A DNA stretch of 64,000 bases from Manihot esculenta. Lineage: Eukaryota > Streptophyta > Magnoliopsida > Malpighiales > Euphorbiaceae. Under the pieces are notes generated by a model. It saw only the letters and a list, made by a program, of their open reading frames with translations, searched no databases and was not told the DNA's origin. Within the stretch, counting starts at the first letter, position 1; every line of letters starts with the position of its first letter. Below are positions 43,110 to 55,743 of the stretch, piece by piece. The position numbers and the translations under genes were made by a program. The stretch covers positions 12,706,445 to 12,770,444 of the forward strand of contig NC_035165.2 of assembly GCF_001659605.2 (NCBI RefSeq), written 5' to 3'.

Positions 43110-44076
43110 AGTACTTCACTTCGAATTTTTTTTTTCTATAAGATATTAGGATTTTATTTATATAAAAAGGAATACAATTCATATCAACATTACTAAGGCT
43201 TTAGGCCTATAGATCATAAAGCCCAAGCCTAAAAGGAATATAACAATTACATGTTACTAAGGCCCACAACAAGAATAACCTAAGAGACAACAAACCTTAG
43301 CACTCCAGATCCATCTTGACTCAACTCGACCTAGCTGAAAGAAGCCCATGCCGCCACTGTTTACGGAGAAGAACGTTGGGCATCGTCTTTGGCAGTAACA
43401 AGTGAAAAGGAGAAAACTCTCTATAATAGACGTGAAGGCCATACAAATCTTAAAGAAGCATAAGGGAGAAAGACAGCTAAAAAACCACTAACTTCAAAAA
43501 CTAAAACGGTAAGAGAAACGCGGTCGATAGCAAATAGAAGCACAAGCAACAAAGGATCAAGACATATAGAAAGAGGTCGGCTCTAGGAGATATCCTCGGT
43601 TGCACCTCCTGCTCATCATCAAAGTCAAGAGAGAAAAATCTCTAAAAATCAGCCATGCAAAAGAAGAAATGAAGGTATTTTGTCAAGCCACCACCCCACC
43701 TTTTTCGTCTGGCTTGAATGATACCTCCTTTGTCTAGTTTGAATGGCACCTCCAATGAAAACCCAGAAAGAAAGATCTCTAGATTTATAAAATAATGGCA
43801 CCTCCCATAAAAACCTAGAAGGGAAGATCTCCACATCTATAAAATAAAATAAAAATACGATGAAAACATAATCTAAAGAAATGGCAGCAAAAAAAGCCAC
43901 TAAGCCACTATTATTGAAACGTTGCCAATAACTAAACAACAAAAGTAAAAACCTATCTACAACTCTCCTCAACAGTGGAGAGACGAACTCAAATTGAGCA
44001 TAGGAAACCTCTAATTGAAGCAAACAACCGACGAGACTCGAACTAATATAGGTCCAAAACTTCAAGAGTTGAGAAA
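43110..44076 (-). mobile_element. Possible reverse-strand retroposed remnant
   Basis: The top strand starts with a T-run (43125-43134), which would be a poly(A) tail on the minus strand. It continues with sequence of moderate GC content containing open but unrecognised frames (43649-44065 minus, 138 codons, hydrophobic, no motif). A 47-bp unit with GGCACCTCC and GAAGATCTC is repeated at 43750-43850. Confidence 0.3.
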
Positions 44077-44475
44077 TTTTCTCTGATGCGAAGCAATTAG
44101 TCTTAAATTTTAAGACAGACTTAGACCGATCTTAACTTCTACTGTTGACATTAATTAGAGGCTATTAATAACTTTTCAGAAAGAAAATTTTAAAAGGCAT
44201 AATTTTCAAAAATATGATAAGGACTATAAGTCTACCATAAAGTTTTAGACCCAAATTCTATCGTTTAGAGTATTAATTTTATATTTTAATTATTTTTTAA
44301 AATTTTTTTTATAATTTTTTATATTAAAATTTTTACTATTATAAATAGTTATTTTCTCAATCTTCAATTTTTGAAAACTCAATTAAAATTTTTAGTTCTT
44401 ATTTTTTTATTTTCTGAATTTCATTTCAATTAAACGTTATAAATTAAAATAATTAATGGAACCTAGACCGTTCTA
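44077..44475 (+). mobile_element. Degenerate solo LTR related to 15802-16180
   Basis: Starts TGATGCGAAGCAATTAGTCT and aligns along its length to the LTR at 15802: AGACAGACTTAGACCGATC versus GGCAGACTTGGACCGGTCC, CTTTTCAGAAAGAAAATTT in both, and ATTATAAATAG in both. Most differences are C-to-T or G-to-A away from the better-kept copy. No internal sequence or second LTR is adjacent. Confidence 0.75.
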
Positions 44476-46271
44476 CTTCACCTTCCATATACGGGCAGAT
44501 AACAATTGATGCTTCACTTGGATTGAGATCTAAGAAACTGTGCAAATTTATATACACACACGTATGCATGCATAGTATAGGTTGCTGTGAACGTTTCTTC
44601 TCGTGTGTTGTGTCCACGGTTCAGCGTAAGCTGAGTGTGACTTTGAGGGAAGTTTCTTAAATTGTCCATATTCAAATTCAACACTCTAAGACGCACAACT
44701 TCAACAACAACCCGCCCTTTTCATCATTTTTCACAAATGGAAACATACAACTTGCCGGTCTAATTTAATGATTTATAGAAAATTCAATTCCAATCATAAG
44801 ATTATATTTATTAATTAAATGATAATGGTGTCATAACTAATATTCCATAAATATTAATGTCGTGTTCAATTAATTAACTATCAATCATTTTACATTTCCA
44901 CCTATCATTTCATTCTTATCATCCATCTACACTTGTGATTAGTTGTAATAATCTCAATTACAGACAAAAAATATATTCTTTATTGAGTTTATTATTAAAA
45001 AAATATTTAATAAAAAAATAATTTACAAAATTAATGTGAAATTTAAACTATTTATCTAAATTATATGACATATTAAAAATCGCCAATTCAATTAGTGTTT
45101 TCACACTAAATTATCTGCCAAATATCTGCTTTTTAGGGAATAAAAAAGCCAATAATATTGGTGCTTTTTTTTTAGTTTATGGACCAAACAAGAAAATGTC
45201 AACATAGTTAGAATAATTATTGTTAGATGTTATAATCAATAATAAATTACAATTAAGTCCTTTTATTTTATTAAAATCAACTATTTAATCTATAATTGGT
45301 AATCACTTAATAAAATCGTTTGTGTATTTTGTAAAATCAGATTCTTTAATTTTTAAAGAATTAATTTATTTAGTTTATAAGGTAAATATTAGTTAATTAA
45401 TTAGTTCTTATTTTTTTGAATACAATTAAAATATTCATTTGTTTTATAAAATCAAATTCTTATGTCATTCTTTCATATAGCATAAATAGGTAAAATTACA
45501 AGATTTTGCTTTGAAAAAATAAATAATATGGTTAATTAATATTATTAGACTTATTAAAATTAATAAATAGTATAAATAATTAAAATTATATAAATTAACT
45601 AAATCAAGTTTACTATTTTCCTTTTTTTACAAAATGGTTAAGCAGTTTAATTATACAAATTGGGAATATAAACAAATAGGGTATTGATGAAAATCATCTA
45701 TACTGAAATTCAAATTTAATTAATATTATTAATATTTAAACTCGTTTAAACTTAATTAAATTTATTTTAAATTATCCAATTACATTCCAAATCTAATATT
45801 ATTATTCAAATAATACTTAAATTTGTTTAATTTTATATATTTTAACTAGTAATTCATATAAAATATATATTTTTATGAATTTCATTTTAGAAAATAATAT
45901 TTTTAAGAAAATAATAAGTATATAATTATAAAAATAAAAATAATTATAAATAAATATAATAAATATAATTATAAAATATGTATTATATATTAAATTAATT
46001 ATTTATATAAATGAGTTTATATACATGATGCAAAATTTTCTCTTGCTTTCTCCAACAAGTTCCACAATATGCGATTTTGGAATGAAACCTACAAAATAAA
46101 GAGAAAAATGATTAGGGGTCTATCAAAAATTTCCATTAAAAATCTCTAACACTCAAATTATATCTAAAAAAGTTAAGAGTGAAAACTTCATTCATAAAAA
46201 ATTTCAAAAGAAGCTAGGAGGAGACTGGAGAAGAAAATAAGAGGGAGGAAGAAAATTCAAAGGAGAGAAAG
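44476..46271. other. AT-rich DNA, no recognised gene
   Basis: Very AT-rich with long A and T runs. No coding frames or paired repeats were recognised. Confidence 0.4.
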
Positions 46272-48806
46272 TGTAACACCCTTTATTCTGTCCACGTGTA
46301 GACTGGGTAAGGACAACCACAAATTTTAATTTTCTATATCGTGTAAATTTTATAATAAAATTAAGTTATATATGAGAGATTTTGTGTTTTTTTTTCTTTA
46401 GCAGAGTTTTCTCTATTGTATCGATCCAACTTGTAAAATATTTACAAAACACAATAATAACCACATTCTCATTTGTCATTTGGCATCATATGATCCATTA
46501 TTTCAACACACATCTCAAACTAGCAATGTTCCTAGTCATCCATAAATATATTTACATACATATATTTAGCTCTTTTTAGATGCATACTCAAATCATTTCT
46601 TTAATTTAAATAATTTTTACAATCAATCCTACTTAATATGTACATTTCAAAAGTATAATTGTACGTGGACCCAAAGATTCTAACAACCAGCTATGATAAG
46701 AGTCTTGATGTCTGATGTTGATCTTTGATCACCTCTATAGTGATTACTTTATCTATAACCTATATGAAGTAAAACGTGTACGCTGAACTTATACTTAGTG
46801 AGTGATTGCAAACAAATAATAACATAAAACAAGCATTTATAAATATACACATTATTATGTAGATAGTTACAAGCATGTAAAATGTAATTAACATAGTACA
46901 CATCATAATTGTTACAATTCTAGTATAAGATATAAGTGTAAATGTGTACTCTTGTTCATATTAAGTATTTTCTTCAGAATCAATAACCATCATCTTTTGC
47001 CATTTCATAGCAAATTATCATGTCTTAAAGTATATAATAGATATAAACATATTAGCATTCACTAATAAGTTCACAAAAATCTAGCATCATTATTAATTAA
47101 GTTTTCAGCCCTTATAAATACATAGTAGAGTCGACTAGGTAGATAAGGAGTTATAACGATAGGTACAAGATGCCAAACGATAGGCAAAGGCCGAAACTAT
47201 AATAGCAGAATTCTATGACCATGCTTATGAGATACCTGATAAGTTACCTTAAATATAGATCATACATCAATAGCAGTACTGTGAACTTTGTATGTTTATA
47301 TGACATACCATACTCTTAAACTAATCTCGATTCCTACTAAGTTTACCAGGGTTAAGTATCTTTAATTTAATGTATCAAATTATTTAACATAAATACATGT
47401 TATTTGAAGCCATTTCAAGCCATTTCTTACACACATATATTTCATATGCCAATGTTAATAAGAAATTCATAGTAAATAGTGTACAACTTTGTCAACTTAG
47501 CATTCCAAATAATATATCAAATCAATTCTGTTTTTCAATTTTATACCAATAACAAGTATAAAATGGTAAATTTTACTCACCTCATAATGCATAAAATCTT
47601 TGATTGGAAAGCATGCACGTGCATAAAGCAAGCACGTGCATAAAGCAAGCACGTACGTAATTCCTATCGATTAAGCAAACACATCAATTTTTATGGATTC
47701 CAATTTAAGAGGGGCTACATTCCGTCTAATTTTGTACTAAATTTTCAAGTACTTTACGAATACAATTAGACTTAGATTTCCCATAAAAAAATATGTATTT
47801 ATGTCTTATTTTTTAAACAGATTTTGATTCATGTAAATCTGAGAATTCTAGCTCAAGTTATGAATTTTTATTTACAAGCTGCTCAAAAGTGTTAATATCA
47901 GTTCATTCTAGGTTACCAGTTTTCTAATCCTATACACAATTATATACAAAATTGAGTTTTGTATCCTTTAATAAAGCTTTAGCACTATTTCTCAGTGTTA
48001 AATTGGCACTAATCTTACTATATTTTAGTAAGTATAAAAGTAATTATGTTCATATAACTACATATTGTTCCGAATGAACTTTCTTTGCATTAATTTTAAA
48101 TATATTTAAATTATACTATAACTTAAGTTTAGAATCATAATTTGATCTCTCAATAAAAGTTTTAGAACTATGTCTTAACTTTCCTTTGGCACTGAGTTCA
48201 CTTCATTTGGATTACTACACCTCAAGTTATGACTTTAGAGACATATATTGCTCATGTAAGATCTTAGACTGCCAAGTTTAATTTCTCACTTTCATGTCTA
48301 TTAACCTTAGTTAAAACTTTTAATCACCAATTCAGTTTAAATATAATACTTTTATATATTCAAAAGAATAATTTCAGAAATTAAAACTAAAACCCCTATT
48401 GAATATTATCATAGGAAAATCAAAATAGAATAGAAAACAAATCAATCACCAAACCTTTTTTAAAATTCTCTTTCCTTTCCACTTCTATTCTCTAGCTATC
48501 TCAATTTTCTTTGATATTCTTTCACCTAGGTCAATATATATTTTAGAAAAAGATTGAATAACTTAAAAATTAAAATTTTATAATTCAAATTCATACATGA
48601 AAATGTGAGAGGATGTTATTTCCTACACATTTCTATGCTTACCTTTGATTTTCAATTTTAGTGCATATTGTAACACCCTAATTTATTTTAGAAATAATGT
48701 TTACAATTATTATTAGAGATAAAAATATAATTCAATAAAAATTTTGAGAATGAATTTTAATTTAAATCTGGATAAAAAAAAATTAGCTCTTAAAGTTTTG
48801 GGTATC
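46272..48806. mobile_element. Possible decayed LTR-type element(s) starting TGTAACACCC
   Basis: TGTAACACCC occurs at 46272 and 48669 in the same orientation. The first is followed by a layout reminiscent of a reverse-strand LTR (a TTAGTGAGTGAT segment near 46795, a TACTCACCTCATAA segment near 47575 and CTTACCTTTGATTTTC near 48640). No TSD or coding interior is evident, and the sequence is heavily AT-shifted. A 17-bp minisatellite lies at 47608-47655. Confidence 0.35.
47608..47655. repeat. 17-bp minisatellite carrying CACGTG
   Basis: Three units of about 17 bp, GCACGTGCATAAAGCAA, the last ending GCACGTACGTAA. Two units contain the palindrome CACGTG (G-box core) preceded by G. Confidence 0.8.
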
Positions 48807-48807
48807 A

Positions 48808-51800
48808 CTACAAAAAATGGGAGTTTTACCGGCAATTTCATTTAAGCGATCTTATCAATCACCTCAATGATTATATCCCTTATAAAAAGTGGCAACTGAG
48901 AAAAGCGTTTTATAATTTCGCGTCTTTGTAGGAGCAAGTGATAGAGTCCAAATGAAATAAGTTGTAATAACTTCAGATTCACTAAAAGATCCATACTCCA
49001 CAAAGGCGGTTTATAAATTTCGCCATAATATTTGAAAATTTGGAGCGAAATTTGTGTTTTCTCAATCGCACCCAAAATAAAATAAGATAAGAAGAAAAAT
49101 CAACTATCGATCTCTCTCACTCTCTTTGTTTTTGGGTTCTCCTAATTTTACTAGGTTTTCTCTATCAAATTACTCTTTGTAAATTGCTTTCTCTTAATTC
49201 TGCTTTTCTACACTCAATTCTGCTGGGAGAATGGCTTGAAATCAAAGTGAGATACTCATTTTAATCTTCTCAAAGGTAAGTAAAATTCATAAGCTTTGAT
49301 ACAAACATGCAATTAAATGACCCTTTTTTTTCTTGTTGTTCATGTTGGTACTATGTTGATGCGAAAGGCTTTAAAACCCATCTATGGTGACTTAAAGTTT
49401 GATGGGTGAAGAAATCATATATGGGTTCACTTCCATTATATTGATTGGTGTCCATATTTTTGCTCTTATTACTTTATGATGACATTGAATAATTGATATT
49501 TACTCTAATAATCTATAAATCAAGCCTATTTTAATTCCATTAAAAAAAAACTGAGTCAATGACAGGGGATTGTTGCAGTAAATTGCTAAAAATTCTTATT
49601 CTGTACCTATTTTTTTATGAGAAAATAGATATCAGTATTGTGATTAACAAAGTCAAATTAAATATAAGAGTTATATTTCTTTCAAATTATAATTGAAATG
49701 CTGAAATAGTTGTAAATTAGTATTTACTTGGACTTATAATTGAAATAAACACATAAAAGTGGAGATTAGGGCTAATTATTTTGAGCTTAGATTTCTAAAT
49801 TTTATCTCAACAATATATTAGCATAGAAGCTAAAATCTGCATAATTTTACTAATTTATGCAAGATATAGATAATACATAAAGTGAGATTCTTTCTTTAAA
49901 TGGTTACAATAAATTAAAATGAATATAAATTACAACCATTAAGTGAGAAGGTACTTATAAAGCAAAAAGATTACTGTCATTATTGTCAATGGTTCTTACA
50001 AGTAAAAATCTGATAGGACTCATAACTCAATCTAGTTACAACTGATAAGTGAAAGGAGGTCCTTATAAGTCAATATGAACAATAATTTCTATACCCTGCT
50101 ATGGTATCCATGAAATCCTCAAATTAGAAAATTATTCTGAATTTTTATTTTTCACTTACATAATTAAAGTTAGAATGGGTTTTGCACTTTGTAATATAGT
50201 TGATATTTTTCCCAAATGTGATATATCAACTATAGTAAGCTTTCCAAGTTAGCTCTCTCTCCAACACATACACATATGCTCACAGAATTTTTTATGGATT
50301 TGCTGTTAATTATTAGCATTTATACTCATTGAACATCATTCTATGATGAGCTGCATCAATGTGTTGATATTTAGAAAAGTTATAGAATTTTTGGGTTTAA
50401 AGAAATATACTCTCCAAAATTGAAGCAGAAGCTATTGAAGGTAGTTGTTGTATTTAAGTTGGACTACAAGGGATAATCTATATGATTTATTTGAATAATT
50501 TCTATAAATATGATTGTTTGCTGTAGATTATTTAGCAATATATTCTTTACATATTAATTGGTGTTGGTTACTTGGCATATTTTAAAGATTTGACTTTTTT
50601 TTCTCTTGTCATTTATTTTTACACCTTAGTGCCGATTATTTGGGATCTTTTTTATACCTCATTATAAAAACAAAGCTGAATATTTTGGAGTGCTTGAATT
50701 CCACCTCTACTATAAAGAAAATATTATTTTGCAAAGTATGTATCTCTTTAAAGTTTTTTTAATTAAATAGTTAATTGTTGCTTATTTGACAACTACAATT
50801 TTACTTGATATCAACGATAGAACTAAAATGTATAAACTGCAAATGAATATAATGAAATGAAATGCTATAAATTAATCTTGTTCACTTTTCAAGTTTAAAG
50901 CTAAAGCAGCAAATGCTTAACTGTTGATGGCTACTTTCCATCATAAGTTCAAAATCATAGTGCTCATTACTTTTATTAGACACACTTTTGGGTCTTTCTT
51001 TTTTCTCAATTGAGTGCTCCAAATCTCTTTAGATTTTAAATTATAAAATTAGACAGCTAAATCACATGTTTTTACCCACCAATAGAATATAGGAAGTTTA
51101 CTTATTAATAATTCTAAGATATTTAAAAGGAAATATATTAATCCAGTAGCTCAATTTGTTTGGATTTGGATGTTTACTTGGCTGTTAGAAGGGTATTTTA
51201 GCGAACTCATTCCAATAATTATTTAACAAGACTAAATGATAATATCAACGGAAAAGTATAATTGTTAGTTGGATATATATTTTCTTTTATCAGTAGTTTC
51301 TCTGAAATTTTCGCAAGAATAAATAATTTTAGTATTTCAATTTTTGAAAAATTACAATTCTTTAAATAGTACTGATTTCCTTTAGCTGTATTTTTATATC
51401 TAAGTTATTGAATAGTAACCTTCTCTTTTTTCTAACTAAATTTCCTCTATTGATTGAATTGGCTTGCTCTTCTTAAGTATTATTAGGACATAATTGAATA
51501 CTGAAGAAATGGATAGGAGTTAGATAAAGAAGTCTAAAATTAGTAATGAATATAAAGAAGTAGTAAAAAAATTCCTTGAATTTGCATTTGTAATATACCT
51601 AATGATGGAAAAATAGTTTGCCCTTGTGTTCATTACGCTAATTAGTCATTGTAAACATGTGAGAATGTTAGGGTGCACTTGATATGTGATGGCTTCTTAA
51701 CGAGATACACAACTTGAGTTTGTCATGGAGAGGAGCCACATATTGGTGCTCTTACTTCATATATCTCTCCACAAAGTGTTCATGTCTTATCATCACACAT

Positions 51801-52367
51801 ATTCCAAATCATATACAAGGAAATCTATCTCTACATTTATACCATTTAAAATGTCTGAATGAGTGGACAGAAAAATCATTTAGTATCTTACTTGAGTTGT
51901 TAATTGATACTTTTTCTGAAGGTGCATCTTTGCCTAAATCTTATTATGAACTAAAAAAAATTAAAGTGTTGGGACTTAATTATGAGAAGATACATGCTTG
52001 TGTTTTGGGGAGAGAATCAGAATGAAGAATCATGTTATGTATGTGGCTCTCCTTATTGGGTTAGTAACAAAGAAACTGAACAATTGAATGCCAATTTCGA
52101 CGTTACAGTAAAGTTTTGCATTACTTTCCATTAATACCAAGACTCCAAAGACTGTTTACATCAGTAAAAATCCTCTAATGATATGAGATAACATAATAAG
52201 GGTTGCAAAAAAAGATGGATTACTGAGACATCCTGGTGATGGGGAATCATGGAAAGCATTTGATGCTCATTATCTACATTTCTCTTCTGATTCTCGTAAT
52301 GTGAGGCTTACTCTTGCTAGTGATGATTTTAATCCTTTCAAAACAATGTCCACCACTTATAGCACAT
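48808..52367 (+). mobile_element. CACTA (En/Spm-type) transposon, 5' part
   Basis: The end CACTACAAAAAATGGGAG at 48808, after target bases TAT, is the classic CACTA terminus. Subterminal repeats with GGCGGTTTATAAATTTCGCC and its relatives (about 48897-49040) follow, then a CT-rich leader with a donor-like AAAGGTAAGT near 49275. The transposase begins at 51509. The element is cut by the LTR that starts at 52368, and its far end was not found in the window. Confidence 0.8.
51509..52367 (+). pseudogene. CACTA transposase N-terminal half (decayed)
   Basis: The frame from the ATG at 51509 reads MDRS, stop, IKKSKISNEYKEVVKKFLEF, the standard start of plant CACTA transposases (MDRSW..), with the Trp codon now TAG. 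A Cys-rich N-terminal domain follows in pieces (VCPCVHYA at about 51618). Then 51840-52025 reads EKSFSILLELLIDTFSEG, LPKSYYELKK and LGLNYEKIHAC. 52200-52367 reads LRHPGDGESWKAFDAHY-like segments and FNPFKTMSTTYST, typical of Transposase_21. Several frameshifts and stops are present. The homology breaks exactly at 52368, where the LTR inserted. Confidence 0.82.
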
Positions 52368-54299
52368 TGATAGAGCATATTTTAGTCCATTTTATCATTA
52401 TGTTCTTGATGTTTATTTACATCTTTTCTACTTAATTTTGTGGTTTTAATTATGTTTTGCAGATATTAGTTGTAAAGAGACAATCTGGAGAAAATGCTCT
52501 TAAAACTGCCAAAAAGTGCCAAATATGGAAAGTGCCAAAAAAGGAAAGTTTCCAAATAAGGAAAATTTCCAAAAAAGGAAAGTTTCCAAATGAGGAAAGT
52601 GCAGAAGCAAAAGCAAACAAGGAAAGCTCAGTCAGAAGATTATTTGAAATTCAAATCGCATATCTTTCTTTCCTTGTTCAAAGATGTGCACACACTGCAG
52701 CAGTCATATCTTCCTATTTAGGCAGCAAGATCTCAAAGAGATGCTCTTCCTCTTCTGCGTTCAACATTCAAATTTCAAAAGAGGCTCCACCTAAAAAGGA
52801 ATGTATGGACAGCATATCTTCCCCTTTGAAGATCAAAATTCGTGCATCCTTCCTATTCAGAAACAATCTGCGTGCTTTCCTCTTCTGAAAGCCATCTGCG
52901 CGCCACCTTCCTTTTCTGCAACAACTTGGGCAACAAGTTGAGCATGGGCAGCACTTTGGGCAGCCTCTACACTAATTAGGAAGCAAGGTCAACATCTAAA
53001 CTTATTTAGGAAGCACAATCTGCGCCTCCTTCCCTTTCGAAGACCAAACCGCGTGCACCAACTTCCTTCCGCAAAGCATTCGCGCGCAGCCTTCCTTCTG
53101 AAGCCGAAAAACGCAATTATTTCCTTTTCAGACACAACTTGGGCAGAAAATACCTCTTGGGCAGTAAGTATGACTTAGGGCAACACTTTTCAACTATAAA
53201 AAGCTACATAAGGAGCCTCTACATGTCCCTTAAGCTCCCCTTGGGAGACACCTACGAAATTCACATCTCTTCTTCTACCTTTCTTCTTTTCTTTTATTTT
53301 TGGTTTTGTTTCAGCCATGAGAGGCTGAAATCTTTTATTCTAGTTGAAGATTAGGTGATACTTTAGTTGTTTTATGGATTGCGAGACTTGATTAAACATT
53401 GTTAAACTTTTGGTTGTTCAATATTCATGCAATTTCATGCTTGATTTCAATATTGCTTTGTTCTTTAGATCTACGTTGATTCTTGATTGCAAAGTAATAA
53501 TATGTTAGTTTGGATGATTTAAGTCCATAATTGCTTGAGTTATTCAAACATAAGAACACTTGGTGTAAAAACCAAGGAAATTGTATGATCTAGCTACATC
53601 TCATGCGTTTGAGTAGTTAGGATTGGATCTCTCTCTTTCTTCATGCAATTAACAATTGTTTGATGCTTAAGGCCCAAGGACGTTCCTTGGCAATTTGTTA
53701 ATTAGTAATTAATTAGAGGACGTTTCCTAATTGGTTTAATCATAAGGAGAGACATGGTGGTGAGAAGCATCTTCCATCTCCATAACTAATCTATTGAATC
53801 AATCAAAAGAAACTAAGTGTCAATGATCAATCCCAACAACTGAAGTGGATCCAATTCTTCAACTAGAGCTTTCTTATTATTTATTTCTCTTTTATTTTGT
53901 TATTTGCTTATTTTAATTGCTTTCAGTAGTTTGTTAATCAAACCAATCTCAAACCCCCCATTTTACTTTTACTGCAATTTATTTTTATTCCGCTTTCAGT
54001 TTTATTCTCGTTTCAGTTTATTTTGCTTTCAGTTTATTTCTCTTTCAGTTTATTTTGCTTTCCGTTTATTTCTCTTTCAGTTTTATCTCGTTTCAGTTTT
54101 ATCTCGTTTCAGTTTATCTCGTTTTCAGTTTTCTTCTTTTTCAGTTTATTTTTATTTCAATTTATTTTATTGGCCTTGATAAGGAAAATAGGTAAGTTCT
54201 CAATTCCCTGTGGACTCGATCCTTTCACCACTATCTGCAGTTGTAAATTGTTGATAACCAGAAAGGTTATTTTTGACCGGCTTTGACAACCGCGAGTCA
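52368..54299 (+). mobile_element. 5' LTR of Athila/Tat-like element
   Basis: Begins TGATAGAGCATATTTTAG, exactly where the CACTA transposase homology stops, and ends CTTTGACAACCGCGAGTCA, six bases before a tRNA-Asp PBS (1932 bp). It shares its 3' end and the 17-bp palindrome (53674-53690) with solo LTRs 19124-20541 and 22399-23790. It contains GGAAAGTTTCC-type repeats at 52525-52600 and a TTTCAGTTT-type minisatellite at 53985-54170. The left flank is CACAT. Confidence 0.82.
53985..54170 (+). repeat. Minisatellite, about 17-bp TTTCAGTTT units
   Basis: About ten imperfect units such as TCTCGTTTCAGTTTTAT and TGCTTTCAGTTTATT. They make an apparent Phe/Ser-rich frame of no significance. Confidence 0.8.
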
Positions 54300-54304
54300 A
54301 AAAT

Positions 54305-54322
54305 TGGCGCCGTTGCCGGGGA
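54305..54322 (+). other. Primer-binding site, tRNA-Asp type
   Basis: TGGCGCCGTTGCCGGGGA, the usual primer site of Athila/Tat-type gypsy elements. It lies just inside the LTR 52368-54299. Confidence 0.92.
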
Positions 54323-54417
54323 ATTGATTTAACTCATTTGTTTTCCTTTCAGGACCAGATCTGAACATAAAAAAAAAAAATCACCAAAGGCACAGTCACC
54401 ATCCCAGATCTGAATCA

Positions 54418-54864
54418 TGGCTGAGGTAAGTACATCTGTTCGCTGTTCTCAACTTTCTAAACTAATCTCTACTGTGAGAATTTTTGTTATAGGCCAAGCT
54501 GAACAAGCCCAACCAATACCTCAAGGTTTCAATACTGATCTTTATGAGAAATTAAAGGCTTTGCAACGTTTCCAACACGAAGTGGATCAAATGGCCCAAC
54601 AAGCACTTGCATTTGAAGGACCCTATGGCCAGCCAAGACATGATCCCTACCGTAACACATACAATCCACATTGGGGAGACCATCCAAATTATGGCTATGC
54701 AAGGGACCAACAAGTACATGCATTTGAAGGATTCTATGAACAGCCAAGACATGATCCATACTATAACACATACAATCCAGGTCGGAGAGACTATCTAGAC
54801 TTCAGTTATGCAGAGGCTAACAACTACCATGATTATCAAGGATATCAAGCCCAACAAGAACCTC
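54418..54864 (+). pseudogene. Gag-like ORF of Athila-type element, split by solo LTR-A
   Basis: Starts MAEVSTSVRC 96 bp after the PBS. Residues about 35-60 are helical and Gln/Lys-rich. Two 38-residue repeats follow (ALAFEGPYGQPRHDPYRNTY and VHAFEGFYEQPRHDPYYNTY starts), each ending in a YNPxxxDxxxxxY segment that resembles the NPGWRxHPNF motif region of Athila Gag. The frame is cut after Glu-Pro by the solo LTR and resumes at 57296. A donor-like GAG/GTAAGT at 54426 and TTATAG near 54492 leave open a short intron after MAE. No zinc knuckle is seen. The function is likely RNA packaging in a non-autonomous element. Confidence 0.6.
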
Positions 54865-55037
54865 TGTAATACCCGGCTAGACTCCGGTATCGGAATTCTT
54901 ACCGTCCGGTGGAATCTCGGATGTCGGAAGCCTCTAGTAGGGTAGAATCATGTTTTCATAAAATGTTTTAAGGTATTTCATGGTTTTAAGTAAAATGGAA
55001 ATGAGTTTTTGCATAAAAACAACCTTGGAGGAAAACT

Positions 55038-55205
55038 CAGGTTCGGCCGCCGAACCTCAAGTTCGGCCGCCGAACATGCATGCCTTCGGGAGCGCCTTTA
55101 GGCCCCCGAAAGCATAAGTGAGGAAGTCCAGGTTCGGCCGCCGAACCTCAAGTTCGGCCGCCGAACATGGCATGCATGCGGAGGCACATTCGGCCCCCGA
55201 ACGTG
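55038..55205 (+). repeat. Duplicated promoter-side palindrome block
   Basis: Two tandem copies of a segment of about 90 bp, each with two perfect TTCGGCCGCCGAA elements, then ATGCATG and a GGCCCCCGAA motif. It lies directly upstream of the TATA box at 55220. The same duplication is present at 60287-60452 but not in the LTRs at 27219 and 30995. Confidence 0.85.
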
Positions 55206-55743
55206 GCCTGGCCAGCCACTATAAAAGGGTCCCTTAGCCGAAAACGGGCGAGCTTTTCCCCATTTTCGGCCAAGGTGAGCTTTCCGCCGCCCCTCACCGA
55301 TCTTTGTTGTTTTTCCTCTAGATCTTTCAAGTTTTTCATTTGTTTTAACTTCATTTTGAAGATTTGAGCTTTTGAGCAAAGTTTTGGAGCTTTGAGGTTC
55401 AAGAACTCAAATCTCTCCCAACTCCAAGTTTGGTCGCCTCTACTCTCGATCTTCAAGAGGTAAGAGTCGATCTCTAGCTTATATTATGTTTTAAGTAAGT
55501 TTTATGAAGCTCATGGGGATAGAATGCATGTTTAGGTCATAGTTATGTTTATGGGTATAAATGTATGTTCTTGAGCAATGTGGCTTGTAATGTGTGTTTG
55601 ATGTGTTGTAGTTGGGGCTTAAGGTAGTTTGAGACCCCTAGGAGCTTGAATGCATGTTTTGGTTGAGCTAAATGCATGTTGGTTTGAGTTTGGAGGCAAT
55701 TGAGCATGTTTGAACCGAGTTTCTACCCTTTGGGAGAAACCAG

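Noticed and set aside
43649..44065. 138-codon hydrophobic minus-strand frame as a possible host gene
   Set aside because: No motif, Met-only start and repeat-like surroundings; more likely part of a retroposed remnant.
48842..49075. 77-codon minus-strand frame at the CACTA end
   Set aside because: Coincides with the subterminal repeats of the transposon, so not a gene.
53904..54286. Phe/Ser-rich open frames
   Set aside because: Translation of a TTTCAGTTT minisatellite inside an LTR; no Met context or conservation.
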